This document shows positions 30,147 to 38,235 of a stretch of DNA of 64,000 bases, in pieces. Origin of the DNA: Saccharomonospora amisosensis (lineage in GTDB: Bacteria; Actinomycetota; Actinomycetes; Mycobacteriales; Pseudonocardiaceae). Every line of letters starts with the position of its first letter. Within the stretch, counting starts at the first letter, position 1. The notes beneath the pieces were generated by a model. That model was not told the origin of the DNA and made no database searches. It saw only the letters and a program-made list of their open reading frames with translations. The position numbers and the translations under genes are program-made. Where the stretch lies: positions 4,588,001-4,652,000 of the forward strand of contig NZ_JAAOYM010000001.1 in assembly GCF_011761185.1 (NCBI RefSeq). Reading direction: 5' to 3'.

Positions 30147-31592
30147 GTGACCGTGCTCTTTCCCGCTTTGCAGTCGGCGACCACCAAGGAAGCGCTGCGC
30201 TTCGGTGACAGGACACTGACCTACGCCGACCTCGCCCTGGTGGCGGGCGCACTTGCTCACCGACTGCGCCGGTTGGACCACGATCGGCCACGGGTCGCCA
30301 TCTGGGCGACCGCGAGCCTGGAGACCAGCGTGGCGACCGTGGCGGCACTGCTCGCGGGTGTGCCCGCCGTGCCGATCAATCCGAAAGCGGGCGAGCGGGA
30401 ACTGGCACACATCGTCTCCGACAGCACGCCTGCCCTGGTGTTGGCGCCACCGGGTACGGACCTGCCTTCGGAGTTGCACCGCGTCGCCCGCGAAGACGTC
30501 AGCATCGAGGGTGGCGCAGGTGACCTCCCGCCGGAGGTCGAGAGCGAGACACCCGCATTGATCGTGTACACCTCGGGCACCACTGGTCCGCCGAAGGGAG
30601 TCGTGCTGCCACGCAGGGCCATCGCCAGCACGCTCGACGCCCTAGAGGACGCGTGGCAATGGACGGCCGACGACGTGCTGGTGCACGCGCTGCCGTTGTT
30701 CCACGTACACGGCTTGATCCTCGCGATCCTCGGCCCGCTTCGCCGCGGTGGCACCGTGCACCACATCGGCCGGTTCTCCACCCAGCAGATCGCCAGGGAA
30801 CTCACCGGCGAGGCCACCATGATGTTCGGCGTTCCAACGATGTATCACCGCATCGCTTCGGAAGTCGCCACCGACCACACGCTGGCGAACGCTTTGCGCG
30901 ACGCCCGACTGCTGGTATCCGGATCAGCGGCCCTTCCGATGCGCGATCACCAACTCATCACCGAAGCCACCGGGCAACAGGTCGTCGAACGCTACGGCAT
31001 GACCGAGACACTCATGAACACCAGCGTGCGGGCCGACGGGCCGCGCAAACCAGGAACCGTCGGACCGCCACTGCGTGGTGTCGAACTGCGGTTGATCGAC
31101 GAAGACGGCAACACGGTCGAGCTCGGTGACACGGAGACCGTCGGCGAAATCCAGGTACGCGGGCCCAACCTGTTCACCGGATACCTGAACCGACCCGACG
31201 CGACCGCGGAGGCCTTCGACGGCGACTGGTTCCGCACCGGCGACATGGCCACCCGCGATACCGATGGTTACGTGCGCATCGTCGGGCGGAAGGCCACCGA
31301 CCTCATCAAGAGCGGCGGATACAAGATCGGCGCGGGCGAGATCGAGAACGCGCTGCTCGAACACCCCGGCGTCGCCGAGGTCGCCGTCACCGGTGAGCCG
31401 GACCCCGACCTCGGTGAACGCATCGTTGCCTGGGTCGTGCCCAGCGACGAGCCCGCGGTGAAGGAGACCGAACTGGTCGACCACGTCGCCAAGCTGCTTT
31501 CGCCGCACAAACGTCCCCGCGCAGTGCGGTTCCTCGGCGCGCTACCACGCAATCACATGGGCAAGGTCATGAAGCGAGCCCTCGATACTTGA
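30147..31592 (+). CDS. AMP-forming acyl-CoA synthetase, malonyl-CoA synthetase-like
   Basis: 481 residues from GTG 30147 (AAGGAGA upstream). ANL-family adenylate-forming enzyme: P-loop YTSGTTGPPKGVVLPRRA, LPLFHVHGLI, GSAALP, motif RYGMTETLMNTS, TGDMATRDTDGYVRIVGR, and the C-terminal catalytic Lys in NHMGKVMKRAL. The RYGMTET-MNTS block and overall length resemble MatB/FadD36-type malonyl-CoA or methylmalonyl-CoA synthetases, but the substrate is not proven. It stands alone, opposite to the tsa operon, with a pair of palindromic repeats on each side. Confidence 0.88.
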   Translation: MTVLFPALQSATTKEALRFGDRTLTYADLALVAGALAHRLRRLDHDRPRVAIWATASLETSVATVAALLAGVPAVPINPKAGERELAHIVSDSTPALVLAPPGTDLPSELHRVAREDVSIEGGAGDLPPEVESETPALIVYTSGTTGPPKGVVLPRRAIASTLDALEDAWQWTADDVLVHALPLFHVHGLILAILGPLRRGGTVHHIGRFSTQQIARELTGEATMMFGVPTMYHRIASEVATDHTLANALRDARLLVSGSAALPMRDHQLITEATGQQVVERYGMTETLMNTSVRADGPRKPGTVGPPLRGVELRLIDEDGNTVELGDTETVGEIQVRGPNLFTGYLNRPDATAEAFDGDWFRTGDMATRDTDGYVRIVGRKATDLIKSGGYKIGAGEIENALLEHPGVAEVAVTGEPDPDLGERIVAWVVPSDEPAVKETELVDHVAKLLSPHKRPRAVRFLGALPRNHMGKVMKRALDT

Positions 31593-31655
31593 CAGCGCAC
31601 ACGCGATGCTCACCGTTGCAGTTCGGAGCCAGGCAGAGTCGGCACCGGCTCACCA

Positions 31656-31673
31656 CGGTTAGCCCGCTAACCG
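31656..31673. repeat. 18-bp palindromic repeat, copy 7
   Basis: CGGTTAGCCCGCTAACCG, a perfect palindrome except for the central CC. Direct repeat of copy 8, 43 bp away, downstream of the acyl-CoA synthetase gene. Confidence 0.85.
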
Positions 31674-31698
31674 CGCACCCCCGACACCCGGCGAACCA

Positions 31699-31716
31699 CG
31701 GTTAGCCCGCTAACCG
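31699..31716. repeat. 18-bp palindromic repeat, copy 8, supplying the tsaE stop
   Basis: CGGTTAGCCCGCTAACCG, identical to copy 7. On the minus strand it encodes the last residues (Arg-Leu-Ala-Gly) and TAA stop of tsaE at 31702-31704. Confidence 0.85.
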
Positions 31717-32166
31717 TGCTTGTGGTGCCCGCTCGGTCCAGTCGCCATGGGGTTCGAGGCTGACGACCCGGACGTCGTCAGGTCGGCGGCCGAGACGCAC
31801 CACGAGGTAATCCTCCGAGAGGCGTTCGGCCAGCCCCTCTCCCCACTCCACCACGATCGCCGCTTCCTCGAGATCGGTGTCCAGGTCGAGGTCGTCGAGT
31901 TGGGAAAGGTCGTCACCGAGCCGGTAGGCGTCGACATGCACGAGAGGTACGCCCGGATCACCAGCCGGGTGCACACGAGCGAGCACGAAAGTCGGCGAGC
32001 TGACGCGGCCGGAAACCCCCATCCCCTCCGCGATCCCCCTTGCCATTGTCGTCTTGCCCGCTCCGAGTGGTCCTGCGAGTAGCACCAGGTCGCCCGCTCG
32101 AAGCAGGCGTCCCAATGAACGTCCGAACTGGACCGTGTCCTCGGGCGAGGGTAGCTCGAAACTCAC
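31702..32166 (-). CDS. tsaE: tRNA threonylcarbamoyladenosine biosynthesis ATPase TsaE
   Basis: 154 residues from GTG 32166, overlapping the upstream hydrolase stop by 4 bp (GTGA). P-loop GPLGAGKTTMARGIAEGMG, switch-like SSPTFVLARVH, HVDAYRLGD and VVEWGEG are diagnostic. It drives the TsaB-TsaD cycle in t6A synthesis. The stop codon and the last four residues lie in a palindromic repeat, so the natural C-terminus may have been altered by that sequence. An in-frame upstream start at 32175 is possible. Confidence 0.95.
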   Translation of the reverse strand: MSFELPSPEDTVQFGRSLGRLLRAGDLVLLAGPLGAGKTTMARGIAEGMGVSGRVSSPTFVLARVHPAGDPGVPLVHVDAYRLGDDLSQLDDLDLDTDLEEAAIVVEWGEGLAERLSEDYLVVRLGRRPDDVRVVSLEPHGDWTERAPQARLAG

Positions 32167-33167
32167 CTGCGCCACCAGAAGATCCTCCGCGTCGATCTCT
32201 TGCTTCGCGCACCCGAGCACGACCGAAGCAACTGCCGGAGATGGTCGTTGACCAGCTCCGGTCGCTCCAGGTGCACCATATGTCCCGCGTCCATGACCCG
32301 CACGAGCCTCGCCTGCGGTAGCTCGGCGGCCATGCGCTCAGCGTGCGAGAACGGCGTAATCCGGTCGGCATCGGCGCCAACGACCAGCACCTGCGCGTGC
32401 CTCAGCCCCGCGAGCGCGGCATAACGGTTGTGGCTGCCGAGCGTCTCGGCGAAGCTGACCAACTGCCGCACCGGGGATACCCGCAGCATCTCCTGCATGA
32501 AGTCGACCAGCTCCGTGCTGACATTCCCCTTGCCGAACGCCAGCCTGCGGACCGCGTGCCTGGTGAGCTGACCGCCCGCCGCACGGACGAACTCAACAAG
32601 CCCGGGCTGCCAGCCCGCCAGTTCACCGACCCCACGGGTGACCGGGTTGTACTTGGACAGCAGCGACCTGCCAAGGCCGTGGCTGCCAACCTCCCCCGCA
32701 GCGGTCGCGATCAGCGCGACGCCGCGAACGCGTTCGGAGAACAGTTCCGGGTGCTTCTGTGCCAGCTCCATGATCACCATGCCACCCATGGAGTGGCCTG
32801 CAAGCACCAGCGCTCCGTCAGGCGCCACGGCACGGATGACCGCGTGCAGGTCGTCGGCGAGTTGTTCGATGGTGCTCGTCCGCGCGTCCGACGGCGCCGA
32901 CTGCCCATGTCCTCTGTGGTCGTAGTAGACCTGACGCACCCTAGGCGACCGCAGTGAGGCGAAGTCCCTCCGCTGGAACCGCCAACTTCGCCGCGACAAG
33001 GCAAAGCCGTGCACACCGACCACGGTCACCACTGCGCCCTTGCCGCTGGGTGGATCGACCTCTTCCACAGCCAACGGTGCGCCGTCGTCGGCCGCGACGG
33101 TGGAGACGCGGCAGGCAGGTTCGGCCAGCGTCAGCTCTTCGGCTCGTGTTTCCTCCCCCGTGCTCAT
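32163..33167 (-). CDS. Alpha/beta hydrolase of the alr-tsaE operon
   Basis: 334 residues from ATG 33167, overlapping the alr stop by 4 bp (ATGA). Alpha/beta fold: VVGVHGFALSRRSW oxyanion loop, YYDHRGHGQS, nucleophile elbow GHSMGGM, VVGADADRITPFSHAE acid region and GHMVHLERPE with the catalytic His. The substrate is unknown. A hydrolase in this slot between alr and tsaE is common in actinobacteria. The coupling suggests constant co-expression rather than a shared pathway. Confidence 0.9.
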   Translation of the reverse strand: MSTGEETRAEELTLAEPACRVSTVAADDGAPLAVEEVDPPSGKGAVVTVVGVHGFALSRRSWRFQRRDFASLRSPRVRQVYYDHRGHGQSAPSDARTSTIEQLADDLHAVIRAVAPDGALVLAGHSMGGMVIMELAQKHPELFSERVRGVALIATAAGEVGSHGLGRSLLSKYNPVTRGVGELAGWQPGLVEFVRAAGGQLTRHAVRRLAFGKGNVSTELVDFMQEMLRVSPVRQLVSFAETLGSHNRYAALAGLRHAQVLVVGADADRITPFSHAERMAAELPQARLVRVMDAGHMVHLERPELVNDHLRQLLRSCSGARSKRSTRRIFWWRR

Positions 33168-34297
33168 CGCTGCCCGACCTCCCCCACGTAGCGGCGGCTC
33201 ACCCTCGGCCGGTACATCCCGGTGACGATCTCGTAGTCGATCGTGCCGATGGTTTCCGCCCACTCGGTGGCTGTGGGTTCGCCCGCCTCACCGGTTCCGA
33301 ACAGCACCACCTCGGCGCCCAGCGGCGGTTCGTCGTCGCCGCAGTCGACCACCAACTGGTCCATGCACACCCTGCCGACCACGGGCCTGCGACTTCCGGC
33401 GAGCCAAACCTTCATCCGGCCGGAGAGGGTTCGTGGTACGCCGTCGGCATAGCCGACCGGAACGAGTGCCAGTGTGGTGTCCCTGCGGGCGGTCCAGGTA
33501 TGTCCGTATGAGACGGATTCCCCCGCCTCGATCCGCTTGGTGAGCACGACGCTCGAACGGAAGGTCATCGCTGGCCGTAGTCGCTCGGGTTGCGCGACCG
33601 GGTTGAGTCCGTACACGGCGATACCGGGCCGCACGATGTCGAAATGCAGGTCGGACCTGGTGAGTGTGGCCGCAGAGTTGGCAAGGTGTCGCAGTGGCCG
33701 CAGCCCGGCGTCGCGGGCGACGGCATAGGCGGCCGCGAACCGCTTCGCCTGCATGTCGATGGATGGGTGCCCGGGCTCGTCGGCGCAGGCCAGATGCGAC
33801 CAGATCGCGACGACTTCCACATCCGGTTCAGCCGCCGCCGCCTTCACCAACTCCGGCCACGCGTACGCGGGGCACCCGTTGCGGGAAAGGCCGGTGTCAA
33901 TTTTCAGGTGCACGCGGGCGGTACGTCCAGCTCTTCCTGCCGCATCGGCCACCCGCGCGAGTTCATGAGCGGAGCTCACCGACAGATCGATGTCGTTCTC
34001 GATGCCAGGAGTGAAGTCCACGCCCGTGGTGTCGAGCCAACTCAACAGCCGTACCGTGATGCCCGCGTCGCGTAGGTCGAGCGCTTCGGCCAGGGATGCC
34101 GTGCCGAGCCAACTCGCACCGGCCTCAACCGCCGCACGGGCCACCGACACGGCGCCGTGGCCGTACCCGTCCGCCTTCACCACCGCCATCGTCTCGGCAC
34201 CGGACTCGGCCGCGCGCGCGGCGAGCAGGCCGAGGTTGTGCCTGATCGCCGACAGGTCGATCAGCACCTCGGCACGGGGCGGTTGCGCTGCGCTCAT
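33164..34297 (-). CDS. alr: Alanine racemase
   Basis: 377 residues. PLP enzyme making D-alanine for peptidoglycan. AVVKADGYGHGAV carries the PLP-binding Lys, KIDTGLSRNG the barrel segment, HLANSAATL, RPGIAVYG, SVSYGHTWTARRDTTLALVPVGYADG, and GRVCMDQLVVD. Fold type III with the second-domain Tyr base in SYGHTW. It leads alr-hydrolase-tsaE and is 26 bp downstream of xylB. Confidence 0.97.
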   Translation of the reverse strand: MSAAQPPRAEVLIDLSAIRHNLGLLAARAAESGAETMAVVKADGYGHGAVSVARAAVEAGASWLGTASLAEALDLRDAGITVRLLSWLDTTGVDFTPGIENDIDLSVSSAHELARVADAAGRAGRTARVHLKIDTGLSRNGCPAYAWPELVKAAAAEPDVEVVAIWSHLACADEPGHPSIDMQAKRFAAAYAVARDAGLRPLRHLANSAATLTRSDLHFDIVRPGIAVYGLNPVAQPERLRPAMTFRSSVVLTKRIEAGESVSYGHTWTARRDTTLALVPVGYADGVPRTLSGRMKVWLAGSRRPVVGRVCMDQLVVDCGDDEPPLGAEVVLFGTGEAGEPTATEWAETIGTIDYEIVTGMYRPRVSRRYVGEVGQR

Positions 34298-34323
34298 GAT
34301 GTGGGAATTTTCCCATAGCGCGT

Positions 34324-35736
34324 TCAGACGTCGTGCGCGCGTGCTCTCGCCGCGGCGTGCCGCCGCCTGATGCGCTCCCCTTCGTCGATGTCCTCAGCTG
34401 TGGGTTCGGTCAGCCGCGACACGGTGTCGGCCCGCCACTGCGGTGGCTGGTCGGTACCCGCCAGCGCCCACGCAGCCTGCCGGGCCGCGCCGATCGCGAC
34501 GTGCTCGGCGGGCGGCGGGACGGCGACCGGGACACCGAAGACGATCGGCGCGACGGCACGGACGCTCTCCGACTGCGCGGCGCCCCCGATGAGCAGCACT
34601 CTGCGCACGGTGATGCCCTGCGCACGCACGGCTTCCAGTCCGGCCGCGAGGCCGCACAACATGCCTTCGACCGCGGCACGCGCCAAGTTCTGCGCTGTCA
34701 TGTTCGCCCTGCGCAGCCCGTACAGCGAGCCGGCGGCATCGGGCAGGTTGGGGGTGCGCTCACCGTCGAGGTAGGGCAGCAGGGTTAGCCCATCGGCGCC
34801 CGGTGGTGCGCTCAGTGCGAGCTTGTCGAACTCGGCGAGGTCCACACCCAGCATGGTGGAGGTCGCGGTGAGCACGCGTGCGGCATTAAGCGTGCAGGCC
34901 AGCGGCAGGAAGCGGCCCGTGGCGTCGGCGAACCCGGCGACGATGCCGGTGGGATCGGCGGCGGGTGTCTCGCTGACTCCGAACACGGTGCCGCTCGTAC
35001 CCAGCGACACCACGACGTCGCCGTCCGCGGCCTCCAGCGCGAACGCGGCCGCCATGTTGTCACCGGTGCCCGCGGATACCAACCTGCCGTCGCGGGTGTA
35101 GCCAGCCGGCTCCGCAGGCTGCAGGACCTTCGGTAGCGCAGGGTCACGGCCACCGAAGGCGCGGTGCAAGATGTCGGTGCGGTAAGCGCGTTTCGCGGGC
35201 GAAAAGTAGCCGGTGCCGGATGCATCACCACGGTCGGTAACCGGTTCACCACCAATGAGCCGCCAGGTCAGCCAATCGTGCGGGAGCATGACCCGCGCCA
35301 CGCGATCGGCAAGCTCGGGTTCGTGCTCGGCGAGCCAACGCAGCTTCGTGACGGTGAAGCTGGCCACCGGCACCGAGCCAACGGCCTCGGCCCACGCCTG
35401 CCCGCCGCCGAGTTCCTCGGTGAGGTCGGCGGCCGCTTTGGCCGAACGGGTGTCGTTCCACAGCAACGCGGGTCGCACAACATCGCCGCGCTCGTCGACG
35501 GTCACCATGCCGTGCTGCTGCCCGGCCACGCCGATGGCGGACACGCCGTCCAGCAACCCGCCGCTGGCGGAGCCGAACGCATCCCACCACGCTCGCGGGT
35601 CCACCTCCGTGGCGTCGGGGTGCTCGGCCCGGCCGGTGCGAACCACCTCGCCGGTGCGCGCGTCGCACACCATCACCTTGGTCGATTGGGTGGAGGAATC
35701 GACCCCAGCGACCAACACTTCGTCGTTGCCGTGCAT
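34324..35736 (-). CDS. xylB: Xylulokinase
   Basis: 470 residues from ATG 35736. FGGY-family sugar kinase phosphorylating D-xylulose: [19 protein letters not shown]-binding start, [10 protein letters not shown] substrate motif, [30 protein letters not shown] phosphate loop, and [12 protein letters not shown]. There is no xylA or transporter nearby, so other ketoses are possible. Upstream is a 9-bp tandem repeat (35827-35862) that would fall in its 5' leader. Confidence 0.92.
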   Translation of the reverse strand: MHGNDEVLVAGVDSSTQSTKVMVCDARTGEVVRTGRAEHPDATEVDPRAWWDAFGSASGGLLDGVSAIGVAGQQHGMVTVDERGDVVRPALLWNDTRSAKAAADLTEELGGGQAWAEAVGSVPVASFTVTKLRWLAEHEPELADRVARVMLPHDWLTWRLIGGEPVTDRGDASGTGYFSPAKRAYRTDILHRAFGGRDPALPKVLQPAEPAGYTRDGRLVSAGTGDNMAAAFALEAADGDVVVSLGTSGTVFGVSETPAADPTGIVAGFADATGRFLPLACTLNAARVLTATSTMLGVDLAEFDKLALSAPPGADGLTLLPYLDGERTPNLPDAAGSLYGLRRANMTAQNLARAAVEGMLCGLAAGLEAVRAQGITVRRVLLIGGAAQSESVRAVAPIVFGVPVAVPPPAEHVAIGAARQAAWALAGTDQPPQWRADTVSRLTEPTAEDIDEGERIRRRHAAARARAHDV

Positions 35737-35826
35737 CTCACCCAGCTTCCTTACCCGCTGCGAAGCGAGTTCGTGCCGCAACCGCCGCCGGACATGACGT
35801 CCGCACCGGTCGTTCGCCGGCCGTGA

Positions 35827-35862
35827 CTCTGCGACCTCTGCGACTTCTGCGACCTCTGCCAC
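35827..35862. repeat. Four tandem 9-bp units upstream of xylB
   Basis: CTCTGCGAC, CTCTGCGAC, TTCTGCGAC and CTCTGCCAC are consecutive at 35827-35862. They lie about 90 bp upstream of the xylB start, in the intergenic space before the GDSL gene. Confidence 0.7.
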
Positions 35863-35955
35863 TTCGAGAGCTTGCCGCGCCCTTCATATCAGGAAGAACC
35901 ACCGTTGTTAACGCATAACCCGGCAGCGCCGCCTTCACCCCGCGCCGCCGAACCA

Positions 35956-35973
35956 CGTTTCGCGGGCTAACCG
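35956..35973. repeat. 18-bp palindromic repeat, copy 9
   Basis: CGTTTCGCGGGCTAACCG, 50 bp upstream of the GDSL hydrolase start, a position consistent with an operator. Confidence 0.85.
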
Positions 35974-36022
35974 TTGTCGGGGCGGCTATGGTCGGGTGGC
36001 TGACCAGCGGAAGCGAGGGACC

Positions 36023-36823
36023 ATGAGCTACCTGCGTTACGTCGCGCTCGGCGACAGCCAGACCGAGGGACTCGGCGATGGCGACGAGGCCACCGGCTAC
36101 CGCGGCTGGGCCGACCGGCTCGCGGAACGACTCGCTCGCCTCGATCCCCGGCTGCACTACGCCAACCTCGCTGTCAGAGGCAGGCTGGCCACTCAGGTTC
36201 GGACCGAACAACTCACACCAGCTCTTCGGCTTCGCCCCGACCTGGCGACCGTCGTGGCAGGCATGAACGACCTGATCCGTCGCGACTTCGATGCCGGCCG
36301 CGTAACTGCCTGCCTGGAGGACATGTTCACCGCACTCACCGCGAGCGGCGCCCACGTCGCCACGGTGACGTTCCCCGACATCGGCAGGATCGCCCCGCTC
36401 GCCCGCCCGCTGAGGCCCAGGGTGCTCGACCTCAACGCCCGCATCCGCGCTGCCGCGGCACGACACTCTGTCACGGTTGTCGACACCTTCCCGCACCCGG
36501 TTACAACGGACCCACGGCTGTGGAGCCCCGATCGGCTGCACGCCAGCCCACTCGGCCACGCCCGCATCGCGGACGCCTTCGCACACGCACTTGACCTTCC
36601 CGGCAGCGACAGCTCGTGGTCCGGCGCGCTACCTCCGCTTGCCGTACCGGGACCGTGGCATGCCGCGCGCACGGAGTTGCGTTGGCTCGCGACGTTCGCC
36701 GCGCCCTGGATTCGCCGACGGATCGCCGGGCGTTCCTCTGGAGAAGGACGCGGCTGCAAAAGGCCGTGTCTGGCGCCGGTCAACCAACCAGCGCTCGAAC
36801 CTCCCGAAGCGCCAGCGGGATAG
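36023..36823 (+). CDS. SGNH/GDSL-family hydrolase
   Basis: 266 residues from ATG 36023 (AGGGA close upstream; GTG 35996 is an alternative). Block I YVALGDSQTEGLGDG has the catalytic Ser, block II is NLAVRG, block III GMND has the oxyanion Asn, and block V WSPDRLHASPLGHARIA carries the Asp-His pair. No signal peptide, so probably a cytoplasmic esterase or lipase. The C-terminus ends in a low-complexity Pro/Ala tail that overlaps the convergent nnr gene by 44 bp. Confidence 0.9.
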   Translation: MSYLRYVALGDSQTEGLGDGDEATGYRGWADRLAERLARLDPRLHYANLAVRGRLATQVRTEQLTPALRLRPDLATVVAGMNDLIRRDFDAGRVTACLEDMFTALTASGAHVATVTFPDIGRIAPLARPLRPRVLDLNARIRAAAARHSVTVVDTFPHPVTTDPRLWSPDRLHASPLGHARIADAFAHALDLPGSDSSWSGALPPLAVPGPWHAARTELRWLATFAAPWIRRRIAGRSSGEGRGCKRPCLAPVNQPALEPPEAPAG

Positions 36824-38225
36824 CGTCCAGCACGCCGGATGCCGACACCGGAACACCCCCCGCCGCTAGTTCACCCGACCTGGCGTGCACGTCGGCTGCC
36901 GCACCCGCAGCCAGCCACGGGTCCAACCCCGACGCCAGAAGTGCGCCGATGAGCCCGGAAAGCACGTCGCCGGAACCCGCCGTCGCCAGCCACGCCCCCC
37001 TGGGCTTGTTGATCAGAACCCGCCCACTCGGGTCCGCGACAACCGTGCAGTGTCCTTTGAGCAGCACCACCGCGTCGAATCGCCGAGCGGCTTCGCGGAC
37101 GGCAGCCACCCGGTCGGACCCCGGCGCCGCCCCTGTAAGCCGCTCGAACTCGCCGTCGTGCGGAGTCAGCACCAGCGGTGTATCCGGGTCACGCGCATCC
37201 AGCACATCGGGGTGCTGCGCGATGATCGTGATCGCGTCCGCGTCCGCGCACACCGGCACTCCCTGCCCAAGTGTGTGAGCCAGCACCTCCGTGCCCTCGC
37301 GACCGGTGCCTATACCGGGGCCCACCACCCAGGCCTGCACCCGGCCCGCATCGAAAACCGATCCGGTAGCCACCACTTCAGGCCAATGCGAACGGACCAC
37401 GTCCGCCGCCGGGCCGGCATAGCGAACCATGCCCGCCTTGCCTCGAACCGCGGCGGCGGCGGCCAGCACCGCGGCGCCGGGATAGGCCGCCGAGCCCGCC
37501 GCGACACCCGTCACTCCCTGGGTGTACTTGTTGTCCGACGGCGCGGGCACGGGCCAGGTACTGGCGGTGTCGGCGGGGTCCAGCCGCAGCAGAGCAGGCT
37601 CTCCCAACTCACCGGCAAGCCCGATGTCCACCAACTCGACATCGCCGCATCGCTGCGGGTTGAGAACATGCACCGGTTTGTACGCGCCGAAGGTCACTGT
37701 GCTGGTCGCGGTGACCGCGGGACCGTCGACAAATCCGGTGTCGGGCTCCACGCCGCTGGGCAGGTCGACAGCGAGCACCGGAGCGGTCACCGTTTCGAGC
37801 AGGGCCGCCGCATCCGGCCGCAACGGCCCCTTACCGGAGATGCCGACGATGCCGTCGATCACCAGATCCGCGTTGCCGATCCATTCGGCGTATTCCGACG
37901 GCTCAGGCAGCCGTCCGCCGGCCCGCCTCAGTGCGGCAAGGCCGGCCGGGTGCGCCTTGTGTGGGTTCAGCAGCACGGCTGCAACACCCACGCCACGTCT
38001 GCGCAGGAACGCACCAGCCCACAACGCGTCACCGCCGTTGTTGCCTGCGCCGACCAGCAACACCACTCGCCTGCCCTGCACTCCACCGGTGTGCTTGGCG
38101 AGCAGTTCCGCCGCGTACACAGCGACGCCGTAGGCGGCGCGCCGCATCAACGCCCCTTCCGGGACGCGGGCCAGCAGCCGAGTCTCCGCTGCCCGCACCT
38201 GTTCGGTGGTCCAGATACCCTGCAC
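36780..38225 (-). CDS. nnr: Bifunctional NAD(P)H-hydrate epimerase/dehydratase
   Basis: 481 residues from GTG 38225. The N-terminal YjeF epimerase domain has VGAGNNGGDALWAGAFLRRRG and DLPSGVEPDTG. The C-terminal ribokinase-like dehydratase has NKYTQGVTGVAAGS, VVGPGIG, LTPHDGEFERL and the catalytic NKPRGAWLATAGSGDVLSG. It repairs NADHX/NADPHX. It is 10 bp downstream of glmS, as in the alr-glmS region of mycobacteria (Rv3433c). Its 3' end overlaps the GDSL gene. Confidence 0.95.
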   Translation of the reverse strand: MQGIWTTEQVRAAETRLLARVPEGALMRRAAYGVAVYAAELLAKHTGGVQGRRVVLLVGAGNNGGDALWAGAFLRRRGVGVAAVLLNPHKAHPAGLAALRRAGGRLPEPSEYAEWIGNADLVIDGIVGISGKGPLRPDAAALLETVTAPVLAVDLPSGVEPDTGFVDGPAVTATSTVTFGAYKPVHVLNPQRCGDVELVDIGLAGELGEPALLRLDPADTASTWPVPAPSDNKYTQGVTGVAAGSAAYPGAAVLAAAAAVRGKAGMVRYAGPAADVVRSHWPEVVATGSVFDAGRVQAWVVGPGIGTGREGTEVLAHTLGQGVPVCADADAITIIAQHPDVLDARDPDTPLVLTPHDGEFERLTGAAPGSDRVAAVREAARRFDAVVLLKGHCTVVADPSGRVLINKPRGAWLATAGSGDVLSGLIGALLASGLDPWLAAGAAADVHARSGELAAGGVPVSASGVLDAIPLALREVRALVG

Positions 38226-38235
38226 AGCGACCTGC

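Noticed and set aside
35189-35206. Near-match to the dispersed palindrome inside xylB
   Set aside because: CGTTTCGCGGGCGAAAAG lacks the conserved right half. The bases encode a normal xylulokinase segment (YFSPAKRAY), so chance is likely.
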